Program-made: the position numbers and the translations under genes | Assembly: GCA_016295795.1 (NCBI GenBank) | Contig: JAEDKN010000032.1 | Span: 1-11,939 of the forward strand | Source: Bacilli bacterium | Lineage (GTDB): Bacteria; Bacillota_I; Bacilli_A; RF39; UBA660 | Direction: 5' to 3' | Length of the DNA stretch: 11,939 nucleotides | Shown here: positions 7,583-11,939 of the stretch, piece by piece | How positions within the stretch are numbered: the stretch's first letter is position 1 | Layout: the number at the start of each line of letters is the position of its first letter | Notes under the pieces: generated by a model | What the model saw: the letters and a program-made list of their open reading frames with translations, nothing else | What the model was told of the DNA's origin: nothing | Databases searched by the model: none

Positions 7583-7602
7583 TATTTAAGTAATTTAGTT
7601 GT

Positions 7603-7613
7603 AAGGTGGTGAT
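7603..7613 (+). promoter_or_regulatory. Ribosome binding site that fixes the GTG start at 7618
   Basis: AAGGTGGTGAT (7603-7613) matches the complement of the 16S rRNA tail over nearly its whole length. It overlaps in-frame GTG codons at 7606 and 7609, so those cannot be the starts. The next in-frame GTG, at 7618, lies at normal spacing. Confidence 0.75.
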
Positions 7614-7617
7614 AATC

Positions 7618-9957
7618 GTGGATAATGAAGAAAATGAAATTAATAATGCTAATAATCTAGAAGAACAACAGCCAAAGAAATCTATGACTGATTATTTGCA
7701 TAGAGCAAATGAATTAAGACATGATTATCAAAATGCTGGAAGCCTTACAGGAATGGCAAAAAATGCCATAAACAATAAAATTAATGATAAATATAATGCA
7801 GTAAAAGATAATGCTAAAGACAAGATACACAATAAAACTGATGAATTAAAGAAAAATGCTAAAGATAAAATAGATTCTAAGATTCCGGAGTCTGTTAAGA
7901 AAAAGCAAGAAGCCGTTAAGGCAAAAGGGCAGAACATGAAAGATAAATTAAATGCCCCTAAAAACAAGATTAATGAAGCTAAAGGCAAACTCGATGATGT
8001 TAAATCGGATTTAAACGAAAAAACTTTCAGAAAGGGAGTTAGGACTGCTGTAGATGCAGCTGCTCCCGGTGCTGGTTTTGCTGCTGAAAAGATGCTTGAT
8101 GTGGGTGAAGGTAAGAAAGCAATAGAAGCAGCAAGAGCTGCTTCTAATCCTGTTTCGGCTGTAAAAGAAGGAACAAAGAAATTAGTTGAAGTTGTTGTAA
8201 CTAAAGAAGTAAAGAAAAAAATTGCAATGACATTAATTCCTGTTTTAGTTGTAATATTTATAATTATTATAATCGTACTTAGTCTTCTTTCTAAATATAA
8301 TGACAGTCAAAGTTATGCTAAAGGTGATTCTTATTCCGAAAATTCTGGTGGAATTGAAGCAGTTGATGAAAAATACAAAGCCTTTTATGAGAATGTTGAG
8401 AAATTTTCTATAAAGTATTCTGCAGATAGAGCTATGATAATAGCGTTGCTTACTTCATATAAAGATAATGACATATATACCGATGAAGATGATTATACTG
8501 ATGATGAAGATTTGATTTGTACCGATGAAGAGATAGAAGATGGAAGTTGCATAGAAGAAACTGTGGATAATGTAACTACTTATTCTAAAAGCAAGATGAA
8601 AAGATATATTAAAAAGGTAGCAAAAAAGCTTCAAGATTATGGTAACGTTGTTGATGAAGCAAAATACAAAGATAATGATTATAAAGACAGAAATACTGGA
8701 AGTGATTTTTTTTGGTGGCTTTATGATGAGTTTATAGATGATTATTATGAAGAATATACTAATAATTCAACCGAAAAAAAAGCAGAAATTATTCACTTTG
8801 TGTATCTTTACTATGAAGATATAAAAGATAGTTTTTCTAATTATTATGCTGTATCTTCGTCATGTCCTAATGGTATTACTATTGATGGCGCTGAAACGCA
8901 TGATTTGGAAGAGTATGTTGCAGGTGTTGTTACTGCAGAAAACTCTTATAGTAAAAATGGAAATATAGAATCAATGAAAGCTCAGGCAGTTGCAGCTCGT
9001 AGTTTTGCGCTTGCGATGACTGATGATTGCACTAAGCCTATAGAAAATTCAAGTAATGCACAAAATTATAAAGTTCCAACAGATTTAGCAAAAAAGGCAG
9101 CTAGTGAGACTTCGGGTCAAATACTTGTATATAATGGAAAAACAGTTTTAGCCCAGTATGATCATTTTAATGGTACCTGCACCAATGGTACTTGCGCAGG
9201 AACTTATACTAAAGTTCCAAGCAATAAAACTCATGAAGTTTCAGTTCCAGAATCATATTTAAATGAATTTAGAAATCTTGGTGGTCATGGTATGGGAATG
9301 AGTCAAGTAGCAGCCAATTATATGCAAGATCAAGGGAAAAAATATGATGAAATATTAAAGTATTTTTATGCTGATGATATTTCTATAGCAACTATTTCTG
9401 CTGCATTAGTTGGTGATCTTTATAAATTTGGTGGTACAACAGGAATTGTTTCGGAGAGTTTATTTCCTATAAGCAAAAATGATATTTCAAAGACTTATAT
9501 TTCGGCTGGTGATGTATATCCGGATGGTACAGCGCACAATGCTTTAGATATTGCATGTAGTGCAGGAGATAGTTCTTGCCATAAAATAGGAATATATGCT
9601 TCTCACGATGGTATAGTCACTTCTTTGGGTAGAGAACAGTGTAATGGCTATAGTGCTCAGGCAGCATCCAAAACAGGATTATCGTATAAAAGTAAGTGTG
9701 GGGGTACTTATGTCAATGTGAGAGTAACTTCAGGTAAATATAAGGGGTATACATTTGGTTATTATCACCTTAGTAGTTTGGAACAAAATATTCAAGTAGG
9801 ATCGATTGTTTCTGCTGGGCAATTATTGGGAACTATGGGAAATACTGGATATTCTACTGGACCTCATTTACACTTTCAAATTAAAGATACTAAGGGCAAC
9901 CCAATTTCTATAGAAAAGGCAGGAAGAGCTATTTATTCAAATAAAGCGGAGGGATAG
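7618..9957 (+). CDS. Membrane-anchored SpoIID + M23 peptidoglycan hydrolase of the T4SS
   Basis: With the GTG start at 7618 the product is 779 residues. Residues 1-200 are a Lys-rich, helical, cysteine-free cytoplasmic region with a 15-residue repeat. One membrane helix spans about 203-225. Residues 226-415 are an outside linker with a very acidic stretch near 283-315 and a possible degenerate lysozyme-like helix (KYSADRAMIIALL). Residues 422-600 are a SpoIID/LytB domain: EEYVAGVVTAEN with candidate catalytic E441, then AVAARSFAL, then GHGMGMSQ (556-563). Residues 615-779 are an M23 (LytM-type) peptidase with all expected residues: H640 and D644 (HNALD), H717 (YYHL), and H750/H752 (HLHF). SpoIID is a lytic transglycosylase in sporulation and M23 enzymes cut peptide cross-links, so one protein could cut both glycan and peptide bonds. 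It occupies the VirB1/CwlT-like slot and would open the wall for the channel. Confidence 0.9.
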   Translation: MDNEENEINNANNLEEQQPKKSMTDYLHRANELRHDYQNAGSLTGMAKNAINNKINDKYNAVKDNAKDKIHNKTDELKKNAKDKIDSKIPESVKKKQEAVKAKGQNMKDKLNAPKNKINEAKGKLDDVKSDLNEKTFRKGVRTAVDAAAPGAGFAAEKMLDVGEGKKAIEAARAASNPVSAVKEGTKKLVEVVVTKEVKKKIAMTLIPVLVVIFIIIIIVLSLLSKYNDSQSYAKGDSYSENSGGIEAVDEKYKAFYENVEKFSIKYSADRAMIIALLTSYKDNDIYTDEDDYTDDEDLICTDEEIEDGSCIEETVDNVTTYSKSKMKRYIKKVAKKLQDYGNVVDEAKYKDNDYKDRNTGSDFFWWLYDEFIDDYYEEYTNNSTEKKAEIIHFVYLYYEDIKDSFSNYYAVSSSCPNGITIDGAETHDLEEYVAGVVTAENSYSKNGNIESMKAQAVAARSFALAMTDDCTKPIENSSNAQNYKVPTDLAKKAASETSGQILVYNGKTVLAQYDHFNGTCTNGTCAGTYTKVPSNKTHEVSVPESYLNEFRNLGGHGMGMSQVAANYMQDQGKKYDEILKYFYADDISIATISAALVGDLYKFGGTTGIVSESLFPISKNDISKTYISAGDVYPDGTAHNALDIACSAGDSSCHKIGIYASHDGIVTSLGREQCNGYSAQAASKTGLSYKSKCGGTYVNVRVTSGKYKGYTFGYYHLSSLEQNIQVGSIVSAGQLLGTMGNTGYSTGPHLHFQIKDTKGNPISIEKAGRAIYSNKAEG
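7807..7872 (+). repeat. 45-base-period repeat in the hydrolase gene's N-terminal coding region
   Basis: The 21-base blocks at 7807-7827 and 7852-7872 agree at 17 positions and are 45 bases apart in frame. They encode DNAKDKI and KNAKDKI. Looser copies of a DKI/NKI pattern flank them (NNKINDKYN before, MKDKLNAP and NKINEAK after). This looks like expansion of a Lys-rich helical or coiled cytoplasmic segment by short in-frame duplication. Confidence 0.5.
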
Positions 9958-9958
9958 T

Positions 9959-10714
9959 GTGAAAAGTAAAAAAATATTTTTTCTCGTATTTTTACTGTTA
10001 GTGATTACTGGCTGTAAAGCTACTTATAATATAGATATTTATAATGATGAAGTTAACGAAGAATTTAGTTTTTTTGAGGATGATACTTCAAAATGGGATT
10101 CAAGCAGTATAGGAAAAGCAGAAGAATATGGACCTAGCGAATACGTACCATTATCTAAAACATATAGGGAAAAAGTACAGGACGAATTGGCATTGCAGAC
10201 TCAAGCTTTTGTAGGAATGGGTGAGTATTATTATAAGAAGACTCTTCTATCTTCAGATACAAAATTAGGAATAAAATATAATTATGTTTATAAATTAGAT
10301 GAATATAATGATTCATTTATTGCTAATAGTTGCTTTGAATATTTCAATGTGGTAAAAGATGATAAAGATTCATCCGGGAACCAAAGATATATATTATCTA
10401 CAAGTAAAGGCTTTAATTGTATGGATAAGTATAATAATTTAGATTTAGTAACTGTCAAATTTAGCACTAATCACGACGTAATTAGTACTAATTCAGATAG
10501 AAGTGAGAATGGTTATTATTATTGGGATATTAATAAGAATAATGCGACTAATAAATCTATTTATATAGAATTGAACGTTCAAGAAGCTAATACTAAAGAA
10601 AAAAATAAAATCTTTAACAAGACATTATTAATTGTTTTTATTTCTGTTGCAATTTTAATTTTTATTGTTATAATATTCTTAAGAAAAAGGGATAAAAGAA
10701 ATAATGAGATTTAG
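9959..10714 (+). CDS. Lipoprotein with a second, C-terminal membrane anchor
   Basis: The start is GTG 9959, one base after the previous stop, with GGAGGG (9948-9953) lying inside the end of the hydrolase gene. The 251-residue product opens with a lipoprotein signal: basic KSKK, a hydrophobic core, and lipobox ITGC with C19 as the lipidated residue. A second hydrophobic helix (about 222-241) is followed by a basic tail (RKRDKRNN), so the chain should be held at both ends with about 200 residues outside. Residues just after the lipobox (KATYNIDIYNDEV) and the YYYWDINKNN stretch loosely recall LppM-type domains. C125 and C154 could pair. I cannot name the family. Its place between the hydrolase and VirD4 genes suggests a structural or VirB8-like accessory role, which is inference. 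A Shine-Dalgarno for the next gene overlaps its stop. Confidence 0.75.
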   Translation: MKSKKIFFLVFLLLVITGCKATYNIDIYNDEVNEEFSFFEDDTSKWDSSSIGKAEEYGPSEYVPLSKTYREKVQDELALQTQAFVGMGEYYYKKTLLSSDTKLGIKYNYVYKLDEYNDSFIANSCFEYFNVVKDDKDSSGNQRYILSTSKGFNCMDKYNNLDLVTVKFSTNHDVISTNSDRSENGYYYWDINKNNATNKSIYIELNVQEANTKEKNKIFNKTLLIVFISVAILIFIVIIFLRKRDKRNNEI

Positions 10715-10728
10715 GGAGAAGGTTGTTT

Positions 10729-11939
10729 ATGAAATTTAAATTTAGAGCTGATGCACAAGATGTGATAATATTTATAATATTTGCTATATTTCTCTTGTAT
10801 GTTGTTGCATTAGGTGTTTTAAACATACCTACATTGGCCAATGAAGGACATTTCTATGGACTTAATCCTTTTCCTGCATTTTCGCCTGAAAATATCACGG
10901 TTACGCTTGTTTTCTATATATTATTTTTAGCTGGAATTTTTATGACAGTAAGCTCTTATTTTTTTGAAAGGGAAGAAGGCTTTGGCTTCACTACAGGTAA
11001 AAAAGATAAGGGATATTCTAGATGGGCTAAAGAAAAAGAAATGAAAAAAGAATTGAAGTATGTTGATCCTGCTTCTGACAAGCCGGGTGCGGCTGGAGTT
11101 CCATTAATACTTAAAGATAACGAAATATGGGTTGATGATGGAGAATATCATAACTTGGTCATTGGTGCAACTGGTTCAGGAAAAACTCAAACTGTTATAT
11201 TTCCTACAGTTGAGTTATTAGCTAAAAATCGTGAATCTATGATTATTACTGATCCTAAAGGTGAAATTTATGAGACCACAGCCAATATGCTTAAAGATAA
11301 AGGGTATAATATCTTGATTTTAAATTTTAGAGATCCACAACAAGGAAATGCTTGGAATCCTTTATCATTACCATATAATATGTACAAATCTGGTAACCAG
11401 GATAAAGCAATAGAGCTCTTAGATGACTTGGCTGCAAATATATTGTATGAAGAGAATAGTGGAAACGCAGATCCTTTCTGGGAAAAAACCAGTGCCGATT
11501 ATTTTTCTGGCCTTGCCCTTGGAATGTTTGAAGACGCTAAAGAAGAAGAAGTAAATATAAATACAATAAGTTTGATGACCACAGTAGGTGAAGAAAAATG
11601 TGGCGGTTCAACATATGCAAAAGAATACTTTGGTTTTAAAGACCCTGCATCAGCTGCATATGTAAATGCAAGTGGTACTATTATGGCACCAAACGAAACA
11701 AAAGGAAGCATCATCGCAGTATTTAAGCAAAAAATTAAATTGTTTGCTTCTCGTGAGAACCTATCAGAAATGCTTTCTTATAGTGATGTGGATTTAGAGT
11801 CAATAGGGCAAAAGCCAACTGCATTATTTATAGTAATACAAGATGAAAAGAAAACTTATCATTCATTAGTTACTATATTATTAAAACAATGTTATGAAAC
11901 ACTAATTAGTGTTGCGCAAAAAAATGGTGGACAACTTCC
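10729..11939 (+). CDS. virD4: VirD4/TraG-like coupling ATPase (5' part, runs off the right edge)
   Basis: The start is ATG 10729, six bases after AGGGAGAAGG (10713-10722), which overlaps the previous stop. The frame is open to the edge, giving 403 complete codons. Two N-terminal membrane helices (about 12-34 and 60-80) are followed by the ATPase domain. Walker A is GATGSGKT at residues 146-153, then ITDPKGEIYE, a WNPL motif, and a Walker B-like ALFIVIQDE near the right end. These are the standard blocks of the T4SS-DNA_transf (VirD4/TraG) family. The protein would select the substrate and pass it to the VirB4/VirB6 channel. The C-terminal part is outside the window, so its all-alpha domain and any substrate-binding tail cannot be judged. 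The order VirB3-VirB4-hydrolase-lipoprotein-VirD4 supports a single operon. Confidence 0.95.
   Translation, partial: MKFKFRADAQDVIIFIIFAIFLLYVVALGVLNIPTLANEGHFYGLNPFPAFSPENITVTLVFYILFLAGIFMTVSSYFFEREEGFGFTTGKKDKGYSRWAKEKEMKKELKYVDPASDKPGAAGVPLILKDNEIWVDDGEYHNLVIGATGSGKTQTVIFPTVELLAKNRESMIITDPKGEIYETTANMLKDKGYNILILNFRDPQQGNAWNPLSLPYNMYKSGNQDKAIELLDDLAANILYEENSGNADPFWEKTSADYFSGLALGMFEDAKEEEVNINTISLMTTVGEEKCGGSTYAKEYFGFKDPASAAYVNASGTIMAPNETKGSIIAVFKQKIKLFASRENLSEMLSYSDVDLESIGQKPTALFIVIQDEKKTYHSLVTILLKQCYETLISVAQKNGGQL

Noticed and set aside
7606..7617. GTG at 7606 as start of the SpoIID-M23 gene
   Set aside because: The codon lies inside the Shine-Dalgarno AAGGTGGTGAT (7603-7613); the in-frame GTG at 7618 has proper spacing.
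1..11939. Mycoplasma-type genetic code (TGA = Trp)
   Set aside because: TGA ends several genes at sites that fit overlaps and ribosome binding sites, and tryptophans in the ATPases are TGG.
1..11939. tRNA, rRNA, CRISPR array, insertion sequence
   Set aside because: No cloverleaf-like GC-richer island, regular spaced repeats, or transposase frame was seen on either strand by eye.

Overview
The window is AT-rich DNA (about 30 % G+C by eye) with strong Gram-positive-type Shine-Dalgarno sequences. All ten genes lie on the + strand. TGA is used as a stop (for example at 2951-2953 and 5790-5792) and tryptophans are read from TGG, so this is code 11 and not the Mycoplasma/Spiroplasma code 4. Together this suggests a low-GC Bacillota, plausibly an uncultured gut Bacilli/RF39-type or Erysipelotrichia-like lineage. 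The taxon is an inference.

The window holds most of a Gram-positive type IV secretion system (T4SS) locus. Region by region: (i) 1-116 is the tail of an unidentified upstream gene. (ii) 141-541 is a strong promoter and a small two-helix pilin-like (VirB2/TrbC-like) protein, closed by a hairpin terminator at 583-626. (iii) 633-1874 is a separate promoter-gene-terminator unit for a single-pass surface protein of unknown function. (iv) From about 1877 to beyond the right edge runs one long operon with short gaps or ATGA overlaps. In order it encodes a secreted cysteine-rich protein ending in a second copy of the pilin-like domain, a VirB6/TrbL-like polytopic channel protein, a PrgI/VirB3-like protein, a TraC/VirB4-N-terminal-like protein, the VirB4-like ATPase, a membrane-anchored SpoIID + M23 peptidoglycan hydrolase, a lipoprotein with a second membrane anchor, and the start of a VirD4/TraG coupling ATPase.

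The genes make a coherent machine. VirD4 would recruit substrate, VirB4 would power assembly or transport, and the VirB6- and VirB3-like proteins would form the membrane channel. The two pilin-domain proteins would be candidates for an extracellular or membrane-spanning conduit, and the SpoIID/M23 protein would open the cell wall. No relaxase, oriT, integrase or recognisable VirB8/TcpC-like protein is visible, so conjugation versus protein delivery cannot be decided from this window.

The most distinctive points are the SpoIID-M23 fusion in the VirB1-like slot, the two ungapped pilin-domain paralogues (one carried on a large ectodomain), a dockerin/EF-hand-like calcium loop inside the VirB6-like protein, and even numbers of cysteines in the predicted outside parts of the exported proteins.
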